Shown here: piece after piece, positions 8,447-18,188 of the stretch
Numbering within the stretch: position 1 is the first letter of the stretch
How the letters are laid out: each line of letters begins with the position of its first letter
DNA from: an uncultured Clostridia bacterium
GTDB taxonomy: Bacteria; Bacillota; Clostridia; Christensenellales; Aristaeellaceae
DNA: 64,000 bases
Direction of reading: 5' to 3'
Assembly: GCA_934643825.1 (NCBI GenBank)
Contig: CAKUCW010000008.1
Location: 1-64,000, forward strand
Notes under the pieces: model-generated
Told to the model about the DNA's origin: nothing
Database searches by the model: none
What the model saw: the letters and a program-made list of their open reading frames with translations, nothing else
Position numbers and translations under genes: made by a program

Positions 8447-9601
8447 ATGCTGAAAGCATGTCTATTGACGCCTGAATTAAGTCATGAAATTGAATCAGCG
8501 CATAAAGAAACGATTGAACTTTTAAAAGAGCTTTGCGCAATCCCTGCGCCAAGTCATCACGAGGAACGCCGTGCGGAATTTGTGCGGAATTGGTTTGAAT
8601 CACACGGGCTCTCTGCCGAAATCGATGATGCAAAAAACGTGCGGTGCGGTTTTGCGCTCGATGAATATCAGGACATCGTCGTTATTATGGCGCATATGGA
8701 TACCGTTTTTCCGGATATGGCGCCCATGACCATACAGGAGAAAGACAACAGGCTTTACTGCCCGGGGGTTGGCGATGATACGGCAAATCTTGCGGGAATG
8801 ATGATTCTTGTGGATAGGCTGCATCGAATGGGCTATAAACCAACCTGTGGTGTGCTTTTTGTCGGAAATAGCTGCGAGGAAGGGCTGGGTAACCTCAAAG
8901 GATGTAAGGCTATTATGCGCGATTTTTCCTCACGAGTCAAGGCGTTTATTTCGCTGGACGGAAACACGGAGGAAGTTTGCACGCAAGCAGTTGGTTCAAC
9001 ACGCTATCGGATAACGGCAAAAACGCGAGGAGGTCATAGCTTTGCTGATTTTGGTGCACGAAACGCCATTGAGGTACTGAGCCGCTTGACTTGCGCTTTG
9101 TATCGCCAAAGTGTTCCTCGTGTGGGAAGAAGCGTGACAACATATAACGTGGGCGTGATCTCTGGCGGAACATCCATCAACACGATCGCACAGCATGCGG
9201 AAATGCTGTATGAATACCGATCCGACAATCCGCAGTGCATGGCAGTGATGAAGGATAAACTGGATGTTATTTTGCGAGAAAATACGCTCCCGGATGCTAA
9301 AATCAACGTTGAGATACTGGGGGAACGTCCCTGCGGTGCTGCGGCTGATCAGCGTGCACAACGCGAGCTTGAAGATGCCGCTCTGCAGGCACTTGCAAAG
9401 TATGCAGGATCTAAGCCGAATCCAACAGCCGGTTCTACCGATTGCAATATTCCGCTTTCGCTGGGAATACCGTCAGTTTGCTTTGGCATGTATCGAGGCG
9501 AAGGAGCGCATACACGCGAAGAGTGGATCGAACCAGAATCTATGCGTCAGGGAATGAAAGCGGTTACAGCTTTGCTGCTTAACTGGTTTGAAGAGCCGTA
9601 A
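8447..9601 (+). CDS. M20-family metallopeptidase
   Basis: 384 residues from the ATG at 8447 (AAAGGGGA 6 bases upstream). M20 enzymes are dinuclear-zinc amino- or dipeptidases or deacylases. Metal and catalytic motifs are intact: H82-M-D84 (MAHMDTVF), GVGDDTANLAG near 107-116 with the bridging Asp, and the catalytic Glu pair in SCEEGLGNL near 141-149. A dimerisation lid is inserted at about 175-290, and the last zinc ligand is probably the His in GEGAHTREEW. The overall pattern is nearest to the peptidase T/PepV-like branch; the substrate is not predictable. It ends at a strong terminator. Confidence 0.87.
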   Translation: MLKACLLTPELSHEIESAHKETIELLKELCAIPAPSHHEERRAEFVRNWFESHGLSAEIDDAKNVRCGFALDEYQDIVVIMAHMDTVFPDMAPMTIQEKDNRLYCPGVGDDTANLAGMMILVDRLHRMGYKPTCGVLFVGNSCEEGLGNLKGCKAIMRDFSSRVKAFISLDGNTEEVCTQAVGSTRYRITAKTRGGHSFADFGARNAIEVLSRLTCALYRQSVPRVGRSVTTYNVGVISGGTSINTIAQHAEMLYEYRSDNPQCMAVMKDKLDVILRENTLPDAKINVEILGERPCGAAADQRAQRELEDAALQALAKYAGSKPNPTAGSTDCNIPLSLGIPSVCFGMYRGEGAHTREEWIEPESMRQGMKAVTALLLNWFEEP

Positions 9602-9615
9602 TTGAATGGAGCAAT

Positions 9616-9654
9616 AAACAGCGCTGTTGCAGAAAAATCGCAACAGCGCTGTTT
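9616..9654. terminator. Bidirectional terminator
   Basis: A perfect 15-bp stem AAACAGCGCTGTTGC / GCAACAGCGCTGTTT with a 9-base loop, placed between the convergent M20 peptidase and zinc-ribbon protein genes. Confidence 0.8.
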
Positions 9655-9672
9655 CAGTTATTCTGATGGAAA

Positions 9673-11682
9673 TCAGTCAACCAGATAAGTATAACGCACG
9701 GTCAAACGCGGCATGGTGTCGTACAAACCATAAGCTTCGCCGTAGATTCGGTATTTTGTGCCGACTGTCCACGTTGTCTTGGAGCTGTTTTCAAGCATGA
9801 CCAGCTTTTCGAAATTGTCTGTGCCGATATTCATAATCGCCATTTGCGGAGTTGTGCTGACGATTCGGGTGATCGTGCCAATGCCCATATAAATTGTGCC
9901 TTTTCGCATGGTGATATAATTGATCAAATCGGTATACTGGCTGTCCAAATCCCATGCACGGCGGGTGTAAATGTCGGCGTTTGGCATGTAGTAAACGGTG
10001 TGGGTAATGACAGAGTCCTTGCGCCCTTCGTAGGAGGCGCGAATTACGACGTCGTTGTTACCCAACGAGGAGAAGAGAGGAATGAAACTGAAACGTCCCG
10101 TGTCGGGATCGACCTCCAGATTGCGATGCGGAAAATCAACGGTGATCGTCGCGCCTGGGAGTGTCGTGCCGTAAATATAAGGGATTTGCATCTTGGCACG
10201 CTCTTCCGCAGTTGCTGCGGCATATTTTTCGGCGGAAATCGGTTCGTAGTTCCATTCAACCAATACGGTAGCATCCAATTCGAGCGGAATCTCTTGCTCG
10301 GCGCGGTAAAGCGTTACTTCCATTTTGTTTTCACGGCAGTATTTGCTCTTGACAGAAATGGAAATGGTATTATCGCCGACAGGCAAAACCTGAACGTTTT
10401 TAGAAACGTTTCCTGTTTCGCGAATGAGCGTTGATACATTGGTGCCGTCAATGATAACGGTTGAGCCACGCTCGACGTTAATCTGAACCTCATAGATCGA
10501 CACGCCGACTTCGGCGCGGACGGTCGTGGGTTTGACCAAACGAATGGGAGAAAGAGGAACGTCGACTGTGTACTCAATGGGATCAAGCTGATACTGATCG
10601 CCTTCCTGAGAATAACGGATATAAGGCGTAATGGTTACATCCATGGTGTCCGTTTCTACTTCTGTTGCATAGGTCGAAGATTCCGTGTCATACCACATGT
10701 AATCCGGAACGGTGACGGATACCTTGCCGTCTGCAATGACATAAGAAGTCTGCATCTCTTTTAAATAAACGGTGGCATTTTCACGACCGTAAATGGTAAT
10801 GGTATGCGCGGGATGATCGTCTACGGTAGATGCGGTCAGTTCGACGCGTGTTTCGTTGTCGTTTCGTACCTGTATGCCTTGAGAAAGCACGAAATGCCGC
10901 GCAATCAAAACGCCACCGACTCCCATTGCGGCGCAGGCGAGAAGCAGAAGCAAAATGCCTGTGATAATGCGTAATGCGCCCTTTTTGCGCTTGGCGGGAC
11001 CGTGAGAAGGGCTGTATTCCTGACGAGAGGCATGCGTCTGTACGCGGCGGGGCATATATTCGTCGTCGGTCAATGCAGCCTGGTCGCCGGATTCCGGCGT
11101 ATAGCCATCATAATAGATTGGCGCATGAGGATCGTCATCATCATAAGTCAACGGACGCTCGTGCGAGGGATTGCCGAAATAGCCATAATCATCCTGCGGC
11201 GGCTCAGTATCATGTTCGTTTGATTCGGTGTATGACGCCTGTTTTTGCTGCTGGCGATGGCGGATTGCAGCTCGATCTCCGGCATATTGAGCAGACATTT
11301 CATCGGATTCGGGAATGGGACGGACGATTTGTGCTTCTTGTATAGAGCGACGGACATGATCCGCCTGCTGCTTCATTTGGCGAATTCGCTTTTTACCTTC
11401 TTCGCGGCGCTTTTTAAGCTGCTCGAGTTCATCGGTCAGTTCGGCGCGATCGAGATTGTCTGGATCAAAAGCATTTGAATCTTTATTTGATGAGGGAAGC
11501 TGCTCAGAAACTGAAAATTCATCGTTTTCATCGAACTGTGTCACTTGAAGAAACGGTTTTTTCTTATGCATCGATTCTTCCCATGCAGCGGGACGATCCG
11601 TGTGTTGGGGAAGTACCGCACCGCATTTGGCGCACTTGGGCAGATAAGATGCGTTCCATGTGCCGCACTGGGGACATTTCAT
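9673..11682 (-). CDS. Zinc-ribbon, coiled-coil, single-pass membrane protein with a long beta-rich outer region (unknown function)
   Basis: 669 residues. A zinc ribbon sits at the very N-terminus (C3-C6...C17-C20). A charged helical stretch with coiled-coil character spans ~80-118 (ELEQLKKRREEGKKRIRQMK), followed by a low-complexity acidic and Tyr-rich linker at ~120-230. After a basic KRKKG comes one membrane segment at ~236-266. The remaining ~400 residues are Thr/Val-rich with repeated beta-strand patterns that look like Ig-like or carboxypeptidase-regulatory-like folds. I infer a cytoplasmic zinc ribbon and an outer beta-rich part. GGAGG lies 11 bases before the ATG, a rather long spacing. 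The next gene on this strand is another uncharacterised membrane protein. I do not recognise a named family. Confidence 0.75.
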   Translation of the reverse strand: MKCPQCGTWNASYLPKCAKCGAVLPQHTDRPAAWEESMHKKKPFLQVTQFDENDEFSVSEQLPSSNKDSNAFDPDNLDRAELTDELEQLKKRREEGKKRIRQMKQQADHVRRSIQEAQIVRPIPESDEMSAQYAGDRAAIRHRQQQKQASYTESNEHDTEPPQDDYGYFGNPSHERPLTYDDDDPHAPIYYDGYTPESGDQAALTDDEYMPRRVQTHASRQEYSPSHGPAKRKKGALRIITGILLLLLACAAMGVGGVLIARHFVLSQGIQVRNDNETRVELTASTVDDHPAHTITIYGRENATVYLKEMQTSYVIADGKVSVTVPDYMWYDTESSTYATEVETDTMDVTITPYIRYSQEGDQYQLDPIEYTVDVPLSPIRLVKPTTVRAEVGVSIYEVQINVERGSTVIIDGTNVSTLIRETGNVSKNVQVLPVGDNTISISVKSKYCRENKMEVTLYRAEQEIPLELDATVLVEWNYEPISAEKYAAATAEERAKMQIPYIYGTTLPGATITVDFPHRNLEVDPDTGRFSFIPLFSSLGNNDVVIRASYEGRKDSVITHTVYYMPNADIYTRRAWDLDSQYTDLINYITMRKGTIYMGIGTITRIVSTTPQMAIMNIGTDNFEKLVMLENSSKTTWTVGTKYRIYGEAYGLYDTMPRLTVRYTYLVD

Positions 11683-11942
11683 AGAATTGAAAACCTCCGA
11701 TAATTGAAAATAAACGGATAAAATTAATTATATTCTGCATTCATAAAGGAGAACCCTTTTTTAATATGATGGGAAATTGCGTGAAATAGCGTGTGTGAGC
11801 AAACCTTCCACATTTTTGCGGGTTGCAGCAGAGAGGAGAACGGGCTCATCCCGTTTCAGCGGTGATTTGGAATGACGGTATGCTTGGCGAGGCTCATCGC
11901 GATTGACAAAGGGCAAATTCTTTTTTATAATGAAAGAGACGT
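11683..11942 (-). other. Intergenic stretch between two membrane protein genes
   Basis: About 260 bases with the GGAGG ribosome site of the downstream gene near its left end. A short minus-strand frame (about 11940-11761) contains LLSAATRKNVEGLL, which resembles a GTPase G5 region, but it has no start, no P-loop and no supporting context. I see nothing else. Confidence 0.35.
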
Positions 11943-12566
11943 TTATTTGCTGATGCCCAGTACGATGGATTTTACAGTCATCGTATCCGGCGAAATGGTA
12001 TAAATGCAATATACATGCTCGTAGTTGCGATAGTTATCCAGCGTTCCGGCAGGGTAGGCAGAAGTTGGAGCCATCAAGGTAACGATGATTTCGCCGCTGT
12101 CAACGGTGATCAATCCGCGAGGCGGAAGCGCGGTCATAATGCCGTTTGCGTTTTCAAAGTACTGAGAACAATAGAGGATCATCTCTTCATGAGATTGTTC
12201 GCCTGTTTGCTCGTCAGAGGTTTGAACGCTGGTATAGGTGCTTGGATAACGCGAAAGAAGTGTATCAAGGGACTCGCCGATGCTGATGCCACGCGGTCCA
12301 TCGCTGACACTCAGACGCCCTTGCGAGCGCAGGGCGTTCAACTGGCTGCTTGTCAGATCTCCGATGGTGAACGGTTGTGCCGAATCGTAAGGCAGAGCGG
12401 TTGCTGCGGGTGAGGCTTCCGTGTTGCTTGCGGGACGAATATCGAATACAATCAGACAAATAACGAAGCTCAGAAGCATGGCGCTGATGCCGCCTACAAT
12501 ACAGAAGAGGGTAATTCGTTGCTGCTTACGCTTCATGAGTAGTTCCTGTCTTCGCTTTTGAGCCAT
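11943..12566 (-). CDS. Small membrane-anchored protein of unknown function
   Basis: 207 residues from the ATG at 12566, preceded by AAGGAGG; the longer frame to 12611 is not used. A basic N-terminus (KRRQELLMKRKQQR) leads into one membrane segment at ~18-40, so the remaining ~165 residues are probably outside. That part has no Cys pairs or catalytic motif I recognise; it includes an LTSSQLNALRSQGRLS stretch that could be a small alpha/beta domain. It sits upstream of the zinc-ribbon membrane protein on the same strand and may be expressed with it. It is divergent from rmuC. Confidence 0.65.
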   Translation of the reverse strand: MAQKRRQELLMKRKQQRITLFCIVGGISAMLLSFVICLIVFDIRPASNTEASPAATALPYDSAQPFTIGDLTSSQLNALRSQGRLSVSDGPRGISIGESLDTLLSRYPSTYTSVQTSDEQTGEQSHEEMILYCSQYFENANGIMTALPPRGLITVDSGEIIVTLMAPTSAYPAGTLDNYRNYEHVYCIYTISPDTMTVKSIVLGISK

Positions 12567-12658
12567 GGATAATCCTCCTTTAACCGGATAGGTAAAGCTA
12601 TTATAGCACATTTATCTTCCGGATGCTACTGCCGGAAACAGATGGGATGTGAGCTTGA

Positions 12659-14107
12659 ATGAAAACAATTCCTGTGGATTTGACACAATTGTCCACACAG
12701 CAGATCCTTTATGTGTTGGTGATTTTCTGCCTTGTTTTGGTCGTGCTGATGTTGGTTGCCGTTTTTGTGCTGAATAAGCGTGCAAAGACCGCGGAGAATC
12801 AGGCAAAAAGCTTGGCGTCATTCGTTCAGGAACGGCTTGATTTGGCAGATGAGAAGACGGAGCAGAGCGGACAAGCGGCGCGTGATGAACTCGGCACGGC
12901 CATGCAGAGTATCAACGATGCGATGATGCGGATGATGGGTGAAATGACGCGCACGCAGCAGGGACAAATGGATATGCTGGGCGGACAGCTTCGTGCGGCC
13001 GGGCATCAGGACGAAGAACGCATGGAACGCATGCGGCAGACGTTGGATCGGCGGCTGAGCAGCTATGAAAACAAGCTTGGCGATGTTGACCAGAAACTCG
13101 AAGATCGGTTGGAAAGCAATAAAAAGCATATGGAACATATGTGCCAAACGATTGAGGGTGGATTGCAGCACATCAATGACGAAAACCGTGTCCAACTCGA
13201 AATGATGCGGCAAACGGTCGACGAAAAGCTGAATGAAACGGTTGATCAGCGGTTGGAAGCATCGTTTTCTACTGTTACACAACGATTAGAACAGGTTGCT
13301 GCGAGCCTGAATGCTATGCAGAGCCTGACACATAGTGTGGACGAGTTGGGAAAGATGGTTTCTGGCGCACATCCCTTTGGTGTGATTGGAGAGGCACAAC
13401 TCGGTACGATTTTGGCGCAAATGCTCGCACCGGGTCAATATGCACAGCATGCGAATGTCAGACCGGGTGGAGAACCTGTGGCAGATTACGCCGTCGTGAT
13501 GCCGGGGCAAACAAGGGAGAATACGGTATATCTGCCCATTGATGCAAGCTTGCCTATGCGCGAATATCAGGAATTGTGTGCTGCTATGGAAAATGGAACA
13601 CATGGCGAGATTGAGAGCGCAAGAGGGTTGCTTGAGTCAGCTGTTCGCATGCATGCGCGTCGTATGTCCGAAAAACTGGTTGCACCGCCTTATACGACGG
13701 ATTACGCGGTTCTTTTCCTGCCGAGTGAAGGACTTTTTGCAGAAGTACTGCGAATAGCGGGATTGTCTGAGCGGGTTCAGCAAGAAAGCCACATGGTCCT
13801 GGCGGGACCGACCACACTGGCAGCGTTGATCTCAAGCATGCAGATGGGCTTTAAATCGTTGGCAATTGAGCATCGGACACAGGAAGTTATGACGCTGTTG
13901 GGGGCAATTCGTACAGATTTTGCCGGATTTGCGTCTCTTTTAAACCGAACCCAGAAAAAACTCAAGCAGGCGACGGAAGAATTGGATCATGCTCAGCAGC
14001 ATACGCAGACGATTGCGAAGCGGTTGTCTGATGTTAAAGGCCTTCCTCAGGAGCAGGCGCAAAAACTGCTGGATCTTGCGGAAGAAGACGATGACACATG
14101 GGATTAA
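12659..14107 (+). CDS. rmuC: RmuC-like DNA recombination/nuclease-fold protein
   Basis: 482 residues with the RmuC layout: one N-terminal membrane helix (~15-38), a long coiled coil (~45-240, rich in Met, Gln and Glu), then the conserved endonuclease-like domain (~240-450) with HPFGVIGEAQLGTIL, DYAVLFLPSEGLFAEVL and VLAGPTTLAALISSMQMGFKS-type signatures. RmuC limits some recombination-associated rearrangements in E. coli and belongs to the PD-(D/E)XK-like group. The catalytic Asp/Lys patch is partly altered (YLPIDASLPMREYQEL where YLPIDAKFP is usual), which may weaken nuclease activity. A terminator follows immediately. Confidence 0.88.
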   Translation: MKTIPVDLTQLSTQQILYVLVIFCLVLVVLMLVAVFVLNKRAKTAENQAKSLASFVQERLDLADEKTEQSGQAARDELGTAMQSINDAMMRMMGEMTRTQQGQMDMLGGQLRAAGHQDEERMERMRQTLDRRLSSYENKLGDVDQKLEDRLESNKKHMEHMCQTIEGGLQHINDENRVQLEMMRQTVDEKLNETVDQRLEASFSTVTQRLEQVAASLNAMQSLTHSVDELGKMVSGAHPFGVIGEAQLGTILAQMLAPGQYAQHANVRPGGEPVADYAVVMPGQTRENTVYLPIDASLPMREYQELCAAMENGTHGEIESARGLLESAVRMHARRMSEKLVAPPYTTDYAVLFLPSEGLFAEVLRIAGLSERVQQESHMVLAGPTTLAALISSMQMGFKSLAIEHRTQEVMTLLGAIRTDFAGFASLLNRTQKKLKQATEELDHAQQHTQTIAKRLSDVKGLPQEQAQKLLDLAEEDDDTWD

Positions 14108-14112
14108 GCAAA

Positions 14113-14143
14113 AAGGCTTGCTGTTTATGGCAAGTCTTTTTTT
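14113..14143 (+). terminator. Rho-independent terminator after rmuC
   Basis: A 9-bp stem AAGGCTTGC / GCAAGTCTT with an 8-base loop and at least seven T, a few bases after the rmuC stop. Confidence 0.85.
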
Positions 14144-14334
14144 AATGTGTAGGAAATTGATTAGGATTGTCCGTGAGGGCAACTGTTTTGACATTCTCAA
14201 TTGAAGATTGAGTACGCTTCGAAAGATTTTGATATAGTGAATATGCGTGCTATTTTGTCGCAGACTTTCTGAGATTTGCGGTTGATAGCGACAACCACAG
14301 GATGGTTGACGCTATACAATGAAGCCACAAATCG

Positions 14335-16404
14335 ATGGAAACGGGGGATGCGGCAGTGGTACAGGGAACGATAGTTGCACACGGGAAATGCACTGGATTT
14401 CTTTTCGGAATTGAGAGGACGTTGCGTGAACGCGGCACCCTGATCCAGCGGGTGCTTTGCGCTGCCATGATGGCGCTGCTGTCGATGGCGCAGCTGCCGG
14501 GCGGCGGATATTGCTGTCAAAGTGCAATGTTTGCGGTACTTCTGCGTCAGGGCTTTTGCGTTCCGGCTGCGTTTGCAGGCGTTATGATGGGGTTTGCCGT
14601 GCAATATACCGCGGGAACACTGGCGGGATGCTGGCAGTTGCCTGTTTGTACGCTGCTGTGGCTGAGCGCTGGGTTATGGGCGAACCCGGCAGGATGCACG
14701 ACAATGGCTGTTGCGGAATTCATCATTCAGCTTACGTCAATCGCTGTAACCGGAATTGGAAATATATATGCTATGACCATAAACGTGTTGACAGCGGCAG
14801 CAGGTGCAGGACTCAGCATTCTTTATGATGGTGCTGCACTCAGCATATCTAGACGAGATGAATTGGACGGGGACACACGCCCGCTTTGCATCCTGGCAGT
14901 CTGTGCATCGCTGGCGGTCGGAATGTCGTCGTTTTCCGGAGGAAGGATTCTGGCGGCGGCAATGGCTGCTTATTTGACCCTTGAGCATGCATATATCGGC
15001 GGTGCGCAACAGGCAATCCTATGTGCAGGCATCATGGGTGGTGTTGTTTCGCTGATACAGGGGAATCCGCAAACGCTTGCCATGCTTTTGATAGGAGGAT
15101 TTCTTGTCGGAGAAATCAAAACCTCGAAAAAGAGCATTACGCTCCTGCTGATGCTCTGTGGTATGACCGCGGGAACGGCGCTGATGGGCGGGGATCTGGC
15201 AGCTATACAAAGGATGATATATGCACTGCCGGGAGTTCTGCCGTTTTTGGTTCTTCCAAGAATGCAGCGTTCCGGAATGACCTATTTGATTGAACAGGAT
15301 GAATCGGAGGAAATGACACAGTCGGAAGCGGTAGCTGTGCGAAGCGCGGCAATGATTCATTCGTGGGCAAAACTCTATGAAGATACAGCGAAAATGATGG
15401 AAGGCTTAGGTGCGCCGCAGGACGAAAACCCGGTTATTGAGCAGTGTATTGATTTGTTGCAAAAAACAAGCGCGGCGGCACATCAGGTATGCGAACGAAC
15501 ACTTGGAGAAATCCATCCGGATGATAAAGCCTATAAACGCATACGTTATACGCTGGCAAAGACGGGAATTGAAGAGGTACATGTGGTATATGCCTTGAAG
15601 TTGTCAGGCAAAATGGAAGTTATGCTGCTCAAACCTGAAGCGCTTGCTCCTGCTACGCTTGTGAAGCTGGTTTCCTCTGCGTGCGGTGTTCCGATGCGCT
15701 CGTGCGCACGGGATGGTCTGCTTGGCACACAGGCTGTTTTTGAGCAGGCACCGGCGATGACCTTGGATGTCGGTGCGGCGGTGCGAAGCCGTTCGGGGGA
15801 GGATGTTGCGGGCGACAGTTACGTTTCACGGGCACTCCCTGGCGGACGACATGTACTGGCACTTTCGGATGGAATGGGAAGCGGCGTCAGCGCAAGGCAG
15901 GAGAGTCATGCGGCGCTTTCTTTGATGATTGAAAGCCTTCGGGCGGGATATACACGTACGCAGGCAATCGATGTTGTGAATGCACTGATGCTGATGTGCA
16001 CGGGACGGGAAATGTACGCGACGATGGATTTGTGTGTTTGCGATTTGCATAGCGGTGAAACGGCGTTTGAGAAACTCGGTGCGTGTGCTTCCTATATCAT
16101 GCGCGATGGCGAGGTTCGCACAATCGGAGCGGATACGCTGCCTGTCGGTGTGCTGCCTGATGTGGAATCTCGCTCATTCAGAATGACGATGCAGGTTGGC
16201 GATGTGATTATCATGATGACGGACGGTGTGCGGGATGCTTATCCCGGGGGTGAGACGGCGTTGCGTGAAGACATTGCAAAACTGGCGTGGCTGCATCCGC
16301 AAATCATCGGAGAAAAACTCATTGCGCGTGCGGTCGGAGCAGGCAAAGTTGATGATGATATGGCGGTGCTTTGTGCGAGAATCAGCAAAACAGTTATAGA
16401 ATAA
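14335..16404 (+). CDS. spoIIE: Stage II sporulation protein E (SpoIIE-like PP2C phosphatase)
   Basis: 689 residues. SpoIIE sits at the polar septum of sporulating cells and dephosphorylates SpoIIAA, which releases sigma-F in the forespore. The first ~320 residues hold about ten hydrophobic segments, the central ~330-470 is the regulatory region, and the PP2C domain is ~475-685 with EDVAGDSYV, LSDGMGSGVSA, IMMTDGVRDA and DDDMAVL metal-site motifs. The ATG at 14335 has no clear ribosome site; the in-frame GTG at 14356 has GGGGG 9 bases upstream and may be the real start. It is somewhat shorter than the ~820-residue Bacillus protein but typical for Clostridia. A TGTCG-type Spo0A half-box lies at 14256-14262. 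Confidence 0.92.
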   Translation: METGDAAVVQGTIVAHGKCTGFLFGIERTLRERGTLIQRVLCAAMMALLSMAQLPGGGYCCQSAMFAVLLRQGFCVPAAFAGVMMGFAVQYTAGTLAGCWQLPVCTLLWLSAGLWANPAGCTTMAVAEFIIQLTSIAVTGIGNIYAMTINVLTAAAGAGLSILYDGAALSISRRDELDGDTRPLCILAVCASLAVGMSSFSGGRILAAAMAAYLTLEHAYIGGAQQAILCAGIMGGVVSLIQGNPQTLAMLLIGGFLVGEIKTSKKSITLLLMLCGMTAGTALMGGDLAAIQRMIYALPGVLPFLVLPRMQRSGMTYLIEQDESEEMTQSEAVAVRSAAMIHSWAKLYEDTAKMMEGLGAPQDENPVIEQCIDLLQKTSAAAHQVCERTLGEIHPDDKAYKRIRYTLAKTGIEEVHVVYALKLSGKMEVMLLKPEALAPATLVKLVSSACGVPMRSCARDGLLGTQAVFEQAPAMTLDVGAAVRSRSGEDVAGDSYVSRALPGGRHVLALSDGMGSGVSARQESHAALSLMIESLRAGYTRTQAIDVVNALMLMCTGREMYATMDLCVCDLHSGETAFEKLGACASYIMRDGEVRTIGADTLPVGVLPDVESRSFRMTMQVGDVIIMMTDGVRDAYPGGETALREDIAKLAWLHPQIIGEKLIARAVGAGKVDDDMAVLCARISKTVIE

Positions 16405-16409
16405 AGAAA

Positions 16410-16437
16410 CCCCGGATACAACGAAGCGTATCCGGGG
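16410..16437. terminator. Bidirectional terminator between spoIIE and leuA
   Basis: A perfect 10-bp GC-rich stem CCCCGGATAC / GTATCCGGGG with an 8-base loop between convergent genes. T runs are weak, so efficiency is uncertain. Confidence 0.65.
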
Positions 16438-16457
16438 ATATGTTTTAGAAAGCAGAA

Positions 16458-18146
16458 TTAAACCATGCCGCTTTCAAAACGGTTAATGGCACTCAAAATA
16501 CCCTTTACCGAAGCGAAGTTAATATTATGCTCGGATCCAACGCCGAAGACACGTCGTCCTCCCGGCACGCGAAGTTCAATATAAGCGACAGCCTGAGAGT
16601 CAGAACCCATGGAAATGGCGTGTTCGGAATAAGAAATGAAGGAATAGCCTTCAATTCCCGCCTGACCGAGGGCGTTGAAGAACGCATCAATCGGTCCGTT
16701 GCCGCGAGATTCAAGCTGTACAAATTCGCCGCGTACGCTCAACACGCCGGAAAAATGCGTAATATTGGCAATGCTGCCGGCAACAGCTTCTTCGTAGAAT
16801 TTAGCACGAGAGAGCGCGTAGGGCTCGCTGATATTCAGGAATTCGCGCTGGAACAATTCATAGACTTCGTTTGCGGTCAGCTCTCGCCCGGTCTTATCGC
16901 ATTCCGCCTGAACAACTGCGCCGAATTCGGGATGCATGGCTTTAGGCATGTGATAACCGTAATTGTGATCCATAATGAACGCAGCACCACCCTTGCCGGA
17001 CTGGCTGTTGATGCGGATAATCGGCTCGTATTCGCGTCCGACGTCGGCAGGATCGATCGGCAGATACGGAATCTCCCAATATGGGGATTTCGATTCGCGC
17101 ATATATTCGTGCCCTTTGTTGATCGCATCCTGATGGGAACCGGAGAATGCGGTGAAGGCAAGTTTGCCCGCATATGGCCAGCGCTCCGGAACATGCATCT
17201 TGGTGCAGCGCTCATAGATATCTCGGACATGGTCGATGTGAGAGAAATCGAGCTGCGGGTCAATGCCCTGCGTATACATGTTCAATGCGACAGTTACGAT
17301 GTCCAGATTGCCGGTGCGTTCACCATTACCAAAGAGCGTGCCTTCAACACGGTCAGCGCCCGCGAGCATGGACAATTCAGCACACGCGACGCCCGTGCCG
17401 CGGTCGTTGTGTGGGTGGACGGAGATAATTGCAGCTTCGCGATTGGGCAGATGACGAATGAAATACTCAATTTGGTCGGCGTAGGTGTTGGGCGTACACA
17501 TTTCAACTGTGTTGGGAAGATTAAGAATGACAGGATTCTCTTTTGTTGAACCAAGCGTTTCCATGACCTGATGACAGATGTCCACAGCGAAGTCCATTTC
17601 TGTCCCTGAGAAGGATTCAGGAGAGTATTCATAGCGGAAATTTGTCCCGGAGTCGTCGGCTTCGGTCAGCTCGCGTACGAGTTTGGCACCGGCAACAGCA
17701 ATGTCAATAATACCCTGCATATCCTTTTTGAAAACAACCTTGCGCTGGAGGGTCGAGGTCGAATTATAGAAATGGATAATCACATTCTTTGCACCGCGGA
17801 CGGCATCAAATGTTTTGCGAATCAAATGCTCGCGTGCCTGTACGAGAACCTGAATTGTGACATCATCGGGTATATAGTGACCGTCAATCAGCGCACGCAG
17901 AATTTCATACTCCGTTTCGGAAGCAGAAGGGAAGCCGACCTCGATTTCCTTGAACCCTATATCCACAAGGAGCTTGAAAAAATCAAGCTTTTCCTGAAGA
18001 TTCATTGGCGTGACAAGTGCCTGATTTCCATCACGCAGGTCGACGGAACACCAAACAGGCGCTTTTTCGATGCGGTTATTGGGCCAGGTGCGATCCGGAA
18101 GCGAAACGGGAGAAAAGGGGATATACTTTTTACAGCCTTGATTCAT
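16458..18146 (-). CDS. leuA: 2-isopropylmalate synthase, long form
   Basis: 562 residues. LeuA condenses acetyl-CoA with 2-oxoisovalerate, the first committed step of leucine synthesis. The DRE-TIM barrel (~35-320) carries SVDLRDGNQAL with the catalytic Arg/Asp, EVGFPSASETEYE, and the divalent-metal HPHNDRG motif. The C-terminal allosteric domain (~430-555) includes GNGPIDAFFNAL, VAYIELR and NINFASVKGILSAINR, so leucine feedback is expected. This is the ~560-residue class seen in Actinobacteria and some Clostridia. A leucine T-box leader and a strong promoter lie upstream. No leuB, leuC or leuD is adjacent. Confidence 0.95.
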   Translation of the reverse strand: MNQGCKKYIPFSPVSLPDRTWPNNRIEKAPVWCSVDLRDGNQALVTPMNLQEKLDFFKLLVDIGFKEIEVGFPSASETEYEILRALIDGHYIPDDVTIQVLVQAREHLIRKTFDAVRGAKNVIIHFYNSTSTLQRKVVFKKDMQGIIDIAVAGAKLVRELTEADDSGTNFRYEYSPESFSGTEMDFAVDICHQVMETLGSTKENPVILNLPNTVEMCTPNTYADQIEYFIRHLPNREAAIISVHPHNDRGTGVACAELSMLAGADRVEGTLFGNGERTGNLDIVTVALNMYTQGIDPQLDFSHIDHVRDIYERCTKMHVPERWPYAGKLAFTAFSGSHQDAINKGHEYMRESKSPYWEIPYLPIDPADVGREYEPIIRINSQSGKGGAAFIMDHNYGYHMPKAMHPEFGAVVQAECDKTGRELTANEVYELFQREFLNISEPYALSRAKFYEEAVAGSIANITHFSGVLSVRGEFVQLESRGNGPIDAFFNALGQAGIEGYSFISYSEHAISMGSDSQAVAYIELRVPGGRRVFGVGSEHNINFASVKGILSAINRFESGMV

Positions 18147-18188
18147 GAAAACGATCTCCTTTCAGAAATCCATCAGCCGGGGGAAAAC

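Noticed and set aside
11761..11942. GTPase-like fragment with LLSAATRKNVEGLL on the minus strand
   Set aside because: No P-loop, no start or ribosome site, and only one short G5-like match; probably chance.
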